Positions 5,310 through 12,221 of a stretch of 14,481 nucleotides of DNA are shown piece after piece. Source of the stretch: an uncultured Limnohabitans sp. (GTDB lineage Bacteria > Pseudomonadota > Gammaproteobacteria > Burkholderiales > Burkholderiaceae_C); NCBI GenBank assembly GCA_937928195.1, contig CALEYZ010000052.1:1-14481 (forward strand), written 5' to 3'. The first letter of the stretch is position 1; each line of letters begins with the position of its first letter. A program made the position numbers and the translations under genes. The notes under the pieces are model-generated. The model made no database searches and had not been told where the DNA came from. It saw nothing but the letters and a program-made list of their open reading frames with translations.

Positions 5310-6848
5310 ATGGCTGATAAATTGATTATTTTTGACACGACATTGCGCGACGGTGAGCAATCACCGGGTGCCTCCATGACCCGTGACGAAAAGCTGCGCA
5401 TTGCGCGTCAATTGGAGCGATTGCGTGTTGACGTGATCGAAGCCGGTTTTGCAGCCAGCTCCAATGGCGACTTCGAGGCGGTTCAGGCCATTGCCAATGC
5501 CATCAAAGACTCCACCATCTGCTCTTTGTCGCGCGCCAATGACCGTGACATTTCAAGAGCAGCAGAAGCTTTGAAAGGCGCCAACAGTGGCCGCATTCAC
5601 ACATTCATCGCCACATCGCCTTTGCACATGGAGAAGAAACTTCGCATGTCGCCAGAACAGGTCTTAGAACAGGCCAAACAATCGGTTCGCTTTGCACGCA
5701 ACTTGGTGGCCGATGTGGAGTTCAGCCCAGAAGATGGCTACAGAAGTGACATGGATTTTTTGTGCCAAGTGCTCGAGGCCGTCATTGCCGAGGGTGCCAC
5801 CACCATCAACGTGCCAGACACGGTCGGTTATGCCGTGCCTGAGTTGTATGGCCAGTTCATTAAAACGCTGCGCGAGCGCATTCCAAACTCCGACAAAGCC
5901 ATCTGGTCTGTGCATTGCCACAATGACTTAGGCATGGCGGTGGCCAACAGTTTGGCGGGTGTGAAGTTGGGCGGTGCACGTCAAGTGGAATGCACCATCA
6001 ATGGTTTGGGCGAGCGCGCAGGCAACTGCTCGTTGGAAGAAATTGTCATGGCGGTGAAAACGCGCAAAGACTATTTTGGTTTGGAAATGAACATCGATCC
6101 GATTCACATCGTGGCCGCTAGTCGCATGGTCAGCCAAACCACTGGTTTTGTAGTTCAACCCAACAAAGCCGTGGTGGGCGCCAACGCTTTTGCACACGCT
6201 TCTGGCATTCACCAAGATGGCGTCTTGAAAGCCCGTGACACCTACGAAATCATGCGTGCCGAAGACGTGGGCTGGACAGCCAACAAAATTGTGTTGGGCA
6301 AATTGAGTGGTCGCAATGCCTTCAAACAGCGCTTGCAAGAGTTGGGTGTGGTGCTTGAAAGCGAATCCGAATTGAATGCGGCATTCACCCGTTTCAAAGA
6401 GTTGGCCGATCGTAAAAGTGAAATCTTTGACGAAGACATCTTGGCCTTGGTCAGTGAAGAAAGCGTGACCCAAGACAAAGAGCAGTATGCATTTGTCTCA
6501 TTGGCGCAACACAGTGAAACAGGCGAACGTCCTCAAGCGGTCATCGTTTTCACTGTCGATGGCAAAGAAATGCATGGCAAATCGGACGGCAATGGACCGG
6601 TAGATGCCTCCCTGAAAGCCATCGAATCAATTGTTGAAAGTGGTGCAGAAATGGTGCTTTATTCGGTGAACGCCATCAGTGGATCGACCGAGAGCCAAGG
6701 CGAAGTCACGGTTCGGCTGCAAAACAGTGGGCGTGTCGTGAACGGCGTGGGTTCTGATCCGGACATCATTGTGGCCTCAGCCAAAGCCTATTTGAGTGCT
6801 TTGAACAAGCTGCAAAGCAAAGCGGACAGGGTCGCGGCACAAGGCTGA
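5310..6848 (+). CDS. leuA: 2-isopropylmalate synthase
   Basis: A 512-residue enzyme that condenses acetyl-CoA with 2-ketoisovalerate, committing carbon to leucine. The N-terminal TIM-barrel begins with D-T-T-L-R-D-G-E-Q-S-P-G (residues 9-20), and the metal ligands appear in H-C-H-N-D (His202, His204). A linker (about 270-390, with H-A-S-G-I-H-Q-D-G) leads to the C-terminal LeuA allosteric domain (about 390-505), where leucine feedback inhibition occurs in this family. Length matches the short proteobacterial type. AGGAG (5299-5303) is six bases before the ATG. It is the last gene of the ilv-leu block, preceded by its own attenuator and followed by a strong terminator, so leucine would act both on the enzyme and on transcription. 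leuB, leuC and leuD are not in the window. Confidence 0.97.
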   Translation: MADKLIIFDTTLRDGEQSPGASMTRDEKLRIARQLERLRVDVIEAGFAASSNGDFEAVQAIANAIKDSTICSLSRANDRDISRAAEALKGANSGRIHTFIATSPLHMEKKLRMSPEQVLEQAKQSVRFARNLVADVEFSPEDGYRSDMDFLCQVLEAVIAEGATTINVPDTVGYAVPELYGQFIKTLRERIPNSDKAIWSVHCHNDLGMAVANSLAGVKLGGARQVECTINGLGERAGNCSLEEIVMAVKTRKDYFGLEMNIDPIHIVAASRMVSQTTGFVVQPNKAVVGANAFAHASGIHQDGVLKARDTYEIMRAEDVGWTANKIVLGKLSGRNAFKQRLQELGVVLESESELNAAFTRFKELADRKSEIFDEDILALVSEESVTQDKEQYAFVSLAQHSETGERPQAVIVFTVDGKEMHGKSDGNGPVDASLKAIESIVESGAEMVLYSVNAISGSTESQGEVTVRLQNSGRVVNGVGSDPDIIVASAKAYLSALNKLQSKADRVAAQG

Positions 6849-6885
6849 ACCTCTCATCCCTGAAGCCTGAAAAACGTCTTCAAGA

Positions 6886-6922
6886 AGGTCGCGCAAGGTA
6901 TTGATCTTGCGCGACTTTTTTT
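6886..6922 (+). terminator. Strong Rho-independent terminator after leuA
   Basis: GTCGCGCAAG (6888-6897) and CTTGCGCGAC (6906-6915) form a perfect 10-bp GC-rich stem with an 8-base loop, followed by seven T (6916-6922). It closes the ilv-leu transcription unit 38 bp after the leuA stop codon. Confidence 0.95.
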
Positions 6923-6927
6923 ATTTA

Positions 6928-6956
6928 TGTACACTATGCGGAGTTTCCATTACACT
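6928..6956 (+). promoter_or_regulatory. Weak candidate promoter for the PBP7-type gene
   Basis: TGTACA (6928-6933) and TACACT (6951-6956) are spaced 17 bp apart, and each matches four of six consensus bases. TACACT also occurs at 6930-6935, giving an alternative -10. A promoter is required here because the leuA terminator lies directly upstream, but the exact one is unclear. With the first pair the start would be only a few bases before ATG 6970. Confidence 0.3.
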
Positions 6957-6969
6957 CGCCAAATTCTGA

Positions 6970-8013
6970 ATGATTTTGGGCATTGAAAGTACCGCTTTGA
7001 CTCCACTAAATCGCCTGTTTTCCCGCCGTTTCATGAGCCTTTGCATGCCTTTGTGCTTGATGGCTTTCATGTCAGTTTTCACTTACGCGGCCGACAGCGA
7101 CAGTGCTCGTAAACCCGTCAATGCCACCAAATCTTCGGCGCAAGCGAGCAAAAGTGCTCCCCGAAAAGTAGCCAAAGCCAAACAAGTTGATACGCGCCCA
7201 TCTTTTGGTCGTGTGGCGGGCCTTCACCAAAGTGGCGATGCGCTAGATCTTCGCTCTAGTGTTGCGTTGGTCATTGACCAAGATACACACGAAGTTTTAT
7301 TGCGCAAGAACGATCAGGCTGTTTTGCCCATCGCGTCTTTAACCAAACTCATGACTGGTTTGGTCATCAGTGATGCCAATTTGCCGCACAGCGAAATGAT
7401 TGCCATCACCCAAGAAGATGTGGACACAGAAAAGGGCAGTTCCTCGCGCTTGGCGGTCGGCTCCGTTCTAAGCCGTGGCGATTTGTTGCATTTGGCACTC
7501 ATGTCCAGTGAAAACCGTGCTGCACATGCGTTGGGTCGAACTTACCCAGGTGGCTTGCCTGTGTTTGTCAAAGCCATGAACGATCGCGCACGCGGTTTAG
7601 GCATGGCTTCAACAAGCTATGTTGAGCCAACCGGCTTGTCCAGTCGCAACCAATCCAGTGCAACAGACTTGGCCGTTCTCGTGGGCGCTGCCTACAACGT
7701 CCCCTTGCTGCGTGAACTGTCCACTTCGCCTGGTCGTGAAGTGGCGGTGGGCCGTCGCACTTTGCAGTACAACACAACCAATCGCTTGGTTAAAAGTCCC
7801 AACTGGGATATCGGTTTGCAAAAGACTGGCTATATCTCAGAAGCGGGTCAATGCTTGGTCATGCAAACCAAAGTTTCTGGCCGCAAGTTGATCATGGTCT
7901 TCTTGGACTCTGCTGGTAAGCTCAGTCGCATTGCCGATGCTGAGCGTGTTCGTCGTTGGGTTGAAACCAACCATGCACGTCACGGAGTGACTTTGGCCAG
8001 TTCTGCTGGTTAA
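6970..8013 (+). CDS. pbpG: D-alanyl-D-alanine endopeptidase (penicillin-binding protein 7 type)
   Basis: A 347-residue serine peptidase of family S11 that cleaves D-Ala-meso-DAP cross-links in periplasmic peptidoglycan. The catalytic motifs are in order: S-L-T-K (Ser123, Lys126), S-E-N (Ser180, Asn182) and K-T-G (from Lys285). The N-terminus carries a basic stretch with R-R, a hydrophobic core (about residues 22-40) and a likely signal peptidase I site after T-Y-A. A Lys/Ala/Ser-rich linker runs from about 45 to 70. No membrane-anchoring C-terminal helix is seen, unlike PBP5/6. The start is uncertain: neither ATG 6970 nor ATG 7033 has a ribosome binding site, but 6970 supplies the positive n-region. 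The gene stands alone between two terminators. A D,D-carboxypeptidase is the alternative; PBP7 fits the size and order better. Confidence 0.88.
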   Translation: MILGIESTALTPLNRLFSRRFMSLCMPLCLMAFMSVFTYAADSDSARKPVNATKSSAQASKSAPRKVAKAKQVDTRPSFGRVAGLHQSGDALDLRSSVALVIDQDTHEVLLRKNDQAVLPIASLTKLMTGLVISDANLPHSEMIAITQEDVDTEKGSSSRLAVGSVLSRGDLLHLALMSSENRAAHALGRTYPGGLPVFVKAMNDRARGLGMASTSYVEPTGLSSRNQSSATDLAVLVGAAYNVPLLRELSTSPGREVAVGRRTLQYNTTNRLVKSPNWDIGLQKTGYISEAGQCLVMQTKVSGRKLIMVFLDSAGKLSRIADAERVRRWVETNHARHGVTLASSAG

Positions 8014-8053
8014 AGCCTTCTTGGGCACCGTGCACTGATACTGTGCTGCTTAC

Positions 8054-8083
8054 AAAAAAGCCCGTCGCTGACGGGCTTTTTTT
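8054..8083. terminator. Bidirectional Rho-independent terminator between convergent genes
   Basis: GCCCGTC (8060-8066) and GACGGGC (8070-8076) form a stem with a GCT loop, flanked by six A (8054-8059) and seven T (8077-8083), so it terminates in both directions. It serves the PBP7-type gene on the plus strand and the IclR gene on the minus strand; the IclR stop codon (8082-8084) lies within the T-tract. Confidence 0.93.
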
Positions 8084-8858
8084 ATTCCTTGTATCCCAAC
8101 GCGTGAGATATTTCTTCTGCGGTTGCTTGTAGCTTGGGCAACCAAGCTTCATCCAGTCGATCTGCCGGCGCTGAGATGGACAAGCCGGCCAGCAGTTTTC
8201 CTTGGTCATCGTAGATACCTGCCGCAATGCAACGCACGCCCAATTCGAGCTCTTCGTTGTCTCGGGCAATGCCGTATTGGCGAACCTTGGAAAGCTCGCG
8301 CTCCAGCACAGGCAACTGCGTGATGCTGTTTTTGGTGTGACCGCTCAAACCAGTTCGCGTGGCATAGCTGCGAACCTTCATGGGTTCATCCACTGACAAA
8401 AACAGTTTCCCAACCGATGTGAGATGGAGTGGGGCGCGACCGCCAATGGCACGCACCACTTGCATACCTGAGCGTTCGCTGTAGGCGCGTTCGATGTACA
8501 CAATTTCATCACCTTGTCGCATGCTGAGATTGACAGGCTGTTGAATCAGTTTGTGCAATTCCCGCATAGGGGCAAGTGCGGCATCACGCACATTCAAGCG
8601 TGCTTTGACCATGTTGCCCAATTCAAGCAAGCGCATGCCCAAGCGATAGCTGCCTGGCTCTGGCCGGTCAACAAACCGACCGATGGTGAGGTCGTTCAAA
8701 ATTCGGTGTGCTGTGGATGGGTGCAGACCTGTTTTTTCACTGATTTCTTTCAAAGAAATGGCATCTTCTCTGGATGCCAAAACATCCATCAGAGAGAAAA
8801 GGCGTTCGATGACTTGGATGGTGGGTACAGCAGGCGTTTGTGCTTCAGCTTTTCTCAT
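8082..8858 (-). CDS. IclR-family transcriptional regulator
   Basis: A 258-residue DNA-binding protein. An N-terminal winged helix-turn-helix (about residues 12-75) includes I-S-L-K-E-I-S-E-K-T-G-L-H-P-S-T-A-H-R-I, the usual IclR recognition helix. The C-terminal effector domain (about 85-255) contains G-K-L-F-L-S, the segment E-E-L-E-L-G-V-R-C-I-A-A-G-I-Y-D and a closing A-P-A-D-R-L, all typical. ATG 8856-8858 is preceded by CAGAGG about nine bases away. The effector and target genes are unknown: no catabolic operon is adjacent on its strand, and the neighbours bpt and aat are housekeeping. An 18-bp palindrome lies just upstream, compatible with autoregulation. The family call is firm; any specific member (such as PcaR or KdgR) is unsupported. 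Confidence 0.93.
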   Translation of the reverse strand: MRKAEAQTPAVPTIQVIERLFSLMDVLASREDAISLKEISEKTGLHPSTAHRILNDLTIGRFVDRPEPGSYRLGMRLLELGNMVKARLNVRDAALAPMRELHKLIQQPVNLSMRQGDEIVYIERAYSERSGMQVVRAIGGRAPLHLTSVGKLFLSVDEPMKVRSYATRTGLSGHTKNSITQLPVLERELSKVRQYGIARDNEELELGVRCIAAGIYDDQGKLLAGLSISAPADRLDEAWLPKLQATAEEISHALGYKE

Positions 8859-8892
8859 GGGACTGAACCTCTGTCTTTTTGAAAGCGAAGGG

Positions 8893-8910
8893 GTCTTCTA
8901 CACAGAAGAC
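8893..8910. promoter_or_regulatory. 18-bp palindrome upstream of the iclR-family gene, probable operator
   Basis: GTCTTCT (8893-8899) and AGAAGAC (8904-8910) are perfect 7-bp inverted arms around ACAC, centred about 43 bp upstream of the regulator's start codon. A minus-strand -10-like TAAAAT lies at 8924-8929, so a protein bound here would sit just downstream of the promoter and block it. IclR proteins bind short palindromes and commonly repress themselves; that this one does so is inference. There is no T-tract, so it is not a terminator for bpt. Confidence 0.55.
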
Positions 8911-8954
8911 ATTGCGAAACCAGATTTTACAAGATGAAATTGTCTTTGGATAGC

Positions 8955-9707
8955 TTATTCCTGCAAGGCTTTGAAATGACGCTGCCATTGGCCATTCCAT
9001 AAGCGCTCATGCGGGTTAAAGCGTTCTTTGTAATTCATTTTGGGACTGGCACCAATCCAGTAGCCTAAATAGGCATAAGCCAGCCCCAAAGATTGGGCTT
9101 GCTTGATTTGCCAGAGCACGCCGTAGGTGCCAAAGCTGGCGTCTTTGTCGGGGGCGTAGAAGGTGTACACCGCCGACAGGCCATCGTTCAGCACATCCAC
9201 GATGCTGACCATTTTGAGTTCGCCCAAATTGCCATCAACCGCAGGCTCTCGGAATTCGACCAGCCGTGAGTTCACGCGACTTTGAAGCAAAAATTGCTTG
9301 TATTGCTCGACACTGTCCTGGTCCATGCCGCCCCCCTCGTGTCGACTGTTTTGATAGCGCAAGTACAGGTCGTAGTGTTCGCTTTCAAATCCCAATCGTG
9401 ACACTCTAGCCACCAGGTGTTGGTGTTTTTTCATCGCCCGTTTCTGGCTGCGATCAGGTTTGAATTCATCGCAGAGCACACGCAATGGCACACAAGCTTG
9501 GCAGCCATCGCAATAGGGCCGATAGGTGAACAAACCACTGCGCCTAAAACCTCTGGCCACCAAGTCAGAGTAGACATCGGTTTGAATGAGATGGCTGGGT
9601 GTGGCGACTTGCGAACGCGCCTCACGCGCATCTAAGTAACTGCACGGATAAGCCGCAGTGGCATAGAACTGCAAGGTGCTGAAGGGCAAGTCTTTCAGAT
9701 GCGTCAT
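8955..9707 (-). CDS. bpt: Aspartate/glutamate leucyltransferase (Bpt, bacterial Ate1-like)
   Basis: A 250-residue enzyme that transfers leucine from Leu-tRNA to proteins with N-terminal Asp or Glu, making them substrates for ClpS-ClpAP degradation in the bacterial N-degron pathway. The N-terminal part shows Y-P-C-S-Y-L and the cysteine-rich Y-R-P-Y-C-D-G-C-Q-A-C (Cys66, Cys69, Cys72). The C-terminal acetyltransferase-like (GNAT) domain includes L-G-Y-W-I-G and M-N-Y-K-E-R-F-N-P. ATG 9705-9707 is chosen over an upstream TTG (9728) because it overlaps the aat stop codon (ATGA) and gives the usual M-T-x-L-K-x-L-P-F-S start. It is translationally coupled to aat and 96 bp upstream of iclR. Databases often label such genes arginyltransferase; Bpt is the better name for this subfamily. 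Confidence 0.93.
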   Translation of the reverse strand: MTHLKDLPFSTLQFYATAAYPCSYLDAREARSQVATPSHLIQTDVYSDLVARGFRRSGLFTYRPYCDGCQACVPLRVLCDEFKPDRSQKRAMKKHQHLVARVSRLGFESEHYDLYLRYQNSRHEGGGMDQDSVEQYKQFLLQSRVNSRLVEFREPAVDGNLGELKMVSIVDVLNDGLSAVYTFYAPDKDASFGTYGVLWQIKQAQSLGLAYAYLGYWIGASPKMNYKERFNPHERLWNGQWQRHFKALQE

Positions 9708-10468
9708 GCGGTTTTGCTGTTGCGCCAATGGTCCCAGTCAATGGCTTCATTTTTCCAGTCGGGACTGCGGCTTTGTTTGGCGAGGTGTGTGAGTTTTAAA
9801 AAATCTGCTCGCGTCATTTCTCGGGCGCCCATCGAAGCCAGATGTGCTGTGTTTTGTTGGCAATCAATGGCTTCAATGCCATTGCGTTCACAGATCTGAA
9901 CCAAGGCGGCCAATGCCATTTTCGAGCCATCGCTGAGGGTGCTGAACATCGACTCGCCAAAGACGGCGCGACCGATGCAGACAAAGTACAAACCTGCCAC
10001 CAATTTGCCATCTAACCAAGTCTCGACGCTGTGTGCGTGCCCCGCCTTGTGCAATGCTTTGTAGGCCTCAACCATGGCAGGCACGATCCATGTGCCTTTT
10101 TGACCTTCTCGCGGACTTTGGGCGCATGATTCAATGACTTGGTCAAAGGCTCGGTCAAAACACAGTTCAAATTGTGGATGCGCCGAATAACGTGAGAGTG
10201 TTTTGCGCAATGAACGGTGGAGCTTGAAGTCTTCAATTTTGAGCACCATGCGCGGATCGGGGCTCCACCACAAAACCGGTTGATCGGGGTTGAACCAAGG
10301 AAAAATACCTTGCCCGTAGGCTTCTAACAGTCGGTCGACACCCAAGTCTGCGCCAGCTGCCAACAAGCCAGGTGCGTCGGTGTCCACGCCCCAAGCAGTT
10401 TCGACCGATGGCAAAGGGTCTTGGCTTTCGATCCAAGTTAGATGAGGTTGGAGGGTGTCAGCGGACAT
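9704..10468 (-). CDS. aat: Leucyl/phenylalanyl-tRNA--protein transferase
   Basis: A 254-residue cytosolic enzyme that adds Leu or Phe from aminoacyl-tRNA to proteins bearing N-terminal Lys or Arg, creating primary destabilising residues for ClpS-ClpAP. Family motifs are clear: L-L-x-A-Y-x-x-G-I-F-P-W-F (about 47-59), W-W-S-P-D-P-R (about 67-73), a central G-T-W-I segment, and V-F-G-E-S-M-F-S (about 168-175). The length is slightly above the usual 230-245. The start is ATG 10466-10468, with only a weak GGAAAC before it. It diverges from the glutathione transferase gene across 23 bp and overlaps bpt by four bases, so the two tRNA-dependent branches of the N-degron pathway form one unit. Confidence 0.96.
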   Translation of the reverse strand: MSADTLQPHLTWIESQDPLPSVETAWGVDTDAPGLLAAGADLGVDRLLEAYGQGIFPWFNPDQPVLWWSPDPRMVLKIEDFKLHRSLRKTLSRYSAHPQFELCFDRAFDQVIESCAQSPREGQKGTWIVPAMVEAYKALHKAGHAHSVETWLDGKLVAGLYFVCIGRAVFGESMFSTLSDGSKMALAALVQICERNGIEAIDCQQNTAHLASMGAREMTRADFLKLTHLAKQSRSPDWKNEAIDWDHWRNSKTA

Positions 10469-10491
10469 GTTTCCAGTTTATGCTAATGCCT

Positions 10492-11127
10492 ATGAAACTT
10501 TACAACTACTTCCGATCTTCTGCGTCTTTTCGCGTTCGAATTGCACTCCAGTTGAAGGGCTTGCCTTACGAATACATCTCGGTTCATTTGGCCAAAGGTG
10601 AACACAAGTTGCCTGGTTACAGCGCTGTGGCAGCAGACAATCTGGTCCCCAACCTGGTGGTGGATGGCGAGCATTTGAGTCAATCGATGGCCATCATTGA
10701 GTATCTGGATGAAACGCACCCCACACCTGCACTGTTGCCGCAAGATGCCTTGGGCCGTGCACGCGTGAGGGCCTTGGCGCAATCCATTGCGTGTGAAATT
10801 CACCCCATCAACAATCTGCGTGTTTTGAAATACTTGTCGGGCACGCTGGGACTCAGCGAAGACCAAAAAAACACCTGGTATCGCCACTGGGTCAGAGATG
10901 GCCTAGAAGCCTTTGAGCGTCAACTGGCACAAGGCCCCAAATCGACTTACTGCTATGGCGACACGCCCACTTTGGCAGATTGCTGTTTGGTGCCTCAAAT
11001 TTTCAATGGCAAACGCTTCGATGTGAATTTTGACGGACTGCCGCTCACCATGGGTGCATTTGATGCGTGCATGAAGCTGGAGGCTTTCCAAAAAGCCCAG
11101 CCCTCCGCATGCCCCGACGCTGAGTAA
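10492..11127 (+). CDS. maiA: Maleylacetoacetate isomerase / zeta-class glutathione S-transferase
   Basis: A 211-residue two-domain glutathione transferase. In this class it isomerises maleylacetoacetate to fumarylacetoacetate in tyrosine breakdown, using glutathione as cofactor. The thioredoxin-fold half (about 1-82) has the zeta motif S-S-A-S-F-R (residues 9-14; bacterial members often have Ala where eukaryotes have Cys), the cis-proline segment N-L-V-P-N-L-V and Q-S-M-A-I-I-E-Y-L. The helical half follows (about 88-205), with G-D-T-P-T-L-A-D-C-C-L. Three in-frame ATGs lie at 10480, 10486 and 10492; the last gives the usual M-K-L-Y-N-Y start, and none has a clear ribosome binding site. No other tyrosine-catabolic gene is nearby, so a different GST substrate, such as maleylpyruvate, is possible. 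Confidence 0.85.
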   Translation: MKLYNYFRSSASFRVRIALQLKGLPYEYISVHLAKGEHKLPGYSAVAADNLVPNLVVDGEHLSQSMAIIEYLDETHPTPALLPQDALGRARVRALAQSIACEIHPINNLRVLKYLSGTLGLSEDQKNTWYRHWVRDGLEAFERQLAQGPKSTYCYGDTPTLADCCLVPQIFNGKRFDVNFDGLPLTMGAFDACMKLEAFQKAQPSACPDAE

Positions 11128-11132
11128 ACAAT

Positions 11133-11918
11133 TTGATTGGCTTTCAACCCGACTGGCCTGCACCGAATTTTGTGCAAGCCCTCATGACCACCCGCACGGG
11201 GGGGGTGTCGCAGGCGCCCTGGAATTACCTCAATTTAGGCTTCCTGTCGGGCGATAACGCTGCAGATGTTCAAGCCAATCGTGATCTGGTGGCGCAAGCT
11301 TTGGGCGTGCCGGCTGTTTACCTTCGGCAGGTGCATGGCTCACACGGTGTGGCCATCGATGCATCAACCTCACCCAACACGGAAGCCGATGTGGCATGGA
11401 CCACACATTCAGGCGTGGCTTGCACCATCATGGCAGCCGATTGTTTGCCCATTTTGGTTTGTCATCCACGTGCCAAGTGGGTTGCGGGGGCTCATGCGGG
11501 CTGGCGTGGCCTAGCGGGGACACGGGGACACGGGGTGGTCGAAACCTTGGCGCAAGCCGCTCTGTTGGCTGGACTTCACCCGCAGGACTGTTTGGTTTGG
11601 TTGGGCCCTTGTATTGGCCCTACGGCTTTTGAAGTGGGGGCCGATGTGCACGCGGCCTTTGAAAATGTGCTTCAAACATCCGACAAGCCTGCCAACCTGT
11701 TTGTGCCAACGTCTTCCACCAAGTATTTGGCTGATTTGGCCGGTTTGGCACGTGAACGTCTCAAATTGGCAGGCTTTAAAGCCATTTATGGGAATGACAG
11801 CAGCTTGCCCTGGTGCACTTACCGTCAGGACACCACTTATCACTCTCACAGACGAGATGCTGTGGCAAAAGGTGGGTCGGGCCGAATGGCGGCTTACATC
11901 TGGCTAAGGCCTGATTAA
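11133..11918 (+). CDS. pgeF: Peptidoglycan-editing factor PgeF / purine nucleoside phosphorylase, laccase-domain (YfiH) family
   Basis: A 261-residue protein of the multi-copper-polyphenol-oxidoreductase/YfiH family. E. coli PgeF prevents misincorporation of Ser or Gly in place of L-Ala in peptidoglycan precursors; related proteins act on purine nucleosides or phenols. The three putative metal/catalytic residues are in place: His68 in Q-V-H-G, Cys104 in A-A-D-C-L-P-I and His121 in A-H-A-G-W-R-G. The C-terminal C-T-Y-R-...-S-H-R-R-D segment is also typical. The start TTG 11133 lies five bases after the maiA stop and supplies the conserved P-D-W-P-A-P lead-in, while the next ATG (11184) would lose it. 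A run of eight G (11198-11205) and GGGGACAC repeats (from 11516) lie inside it. It probably forms a unit with maiA. Confidence 0.88.
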   Translation: MIGFQPDWPAPNFVQALMTTRTGGVSQAPWNYLNLGFLSGDNAADVQANRDLVAQALGVPAVYLRQVHGSHGVAIDASTSPNTEADVAWTTHSGVACTIMAADCLPILVCHPRAKWVAGAHAGWRGLAGTRGHGVVETLAQAALLAGLHPQDCLVWLGPCIGPTAFEVGADVHAAFENVLQTSDKPANLFVPTSSTKYLADLAGLARERLKLAGFKAIYGNDSSLPWCTYRQDTTYHSHRRDAVAKGGSGRMAAYIWLRPD

Positions 11919-11927
11919 ACAGGTCTT
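11906..11927. other. Stem-loop at the convergent pgeF / small-protein junction
   Basis: AAGGCCTG (11906-11913) can pair with CAGGTCTT (11920-11927), with one G-T pair and an ATTAAA loop that contains most of the pgeF stop codon. No T-tract follows on either strand, so it is at best a weak terminator or an mRNA 3'-end-stabilising hairpin. Confidence 0.35.
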
Positions 11928-11937
11928 CAACGGGGCT

Positions 11938-12186
11938 TTACTCGGGCTTGTTGCTGGTTTCGATGGCGTTTTGTACCTGCTCCGCATCGGTTTGGGCCTT
12001 TTCCAGTGCTAATCTGTTCTTTTTGCGCCGAGGCGTGTCCATCAGGTAAACCATGATGGAAATTGGAAGGATCCCGTAAAGAATGAAGGTCAGAATGCCT
12101 CCAAGAACGGATCCATTGGTATTGGTTGCTTCTGCCACACTCATCATGAGTGCGACATACAACCAGGCAATCGCGGCGATGTACAT
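11938..12186 (-). CDS. Small two-helix membrane protein of unknown function
   Basis: An 82-residue protein whose family I do not recognise. Two hydrophobic segments are clear: about residues 2-19 (I-A-A-I-A-W-L-Y-V-A-L-M-M) and about 28-49 (V-L-G-G-I-L-T-F-I-L-Y-G-I-L-P-I-S-I-M-V-Y-L). They are joined by a short polar Thr/Asn/Gly turn. A basic cluster P-R-R-K-K-N-R follows the second helix and predicts a cytoplasmic C-terminus, which is a charged helical tail rich in Glu, Gln and Lys. It diverges from phaC across only 35 bp and converges with pgeF across 19 bp. The codon pattern resembles its neighbours and the hydrophobic layout is coherent, so I take it as real. A link to PHA granules or the envelope is guesswork from position. 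The ribosome binding site is poor. Confidence 0.7.
   Translation of the reverse strand: MYIAAIAWLYVALMMSVAEATNTNGSVLGGILTFILYGILPISIMVYLMDTPRRKKNRLALEKAQTDAEQVQNAIETSNKPE
12138..12152. repeat. Perfect 15-bp palindrome inside the small membrane-protein gene, upstream of phaC
   Basis: CACTCAT (12138-12144) and ATGAGTG (12146-12152) are perfect 7-bp arms around a single C. It lies about 70 bp upstream of the phaC start codon, where a phaC promoter must lie because the divergent gap is only 35 bp. It could be an operator for phaC, or a coincidence of the Leu-Met-Met-Ser codons it encodes on the other strand. Confidence 0.35.
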
Positions 12187-12221
12187 AGTTTCAAATCAAT
12201 GAAATAAGGGGAGAAAAGCAC

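Noticed and set aside
7012..7090. Twin-arginine (Tat) signal in the PBP7-type protein (S-R-R-F-M-S-L)
   Set aside because: The positions after R-R do not match the S/T-R-R-x-F-L-K pattern, and PBP7 relatives use the Sec pathway; an ordinary signal peptide explains it.
9708..9728. TTG 9728 as the bpt start
   Set aside because: ATG 9707 overlaps the aat stop as ATGA and yields the conserved N-terminus; the TTG would add seven unrelated residues.
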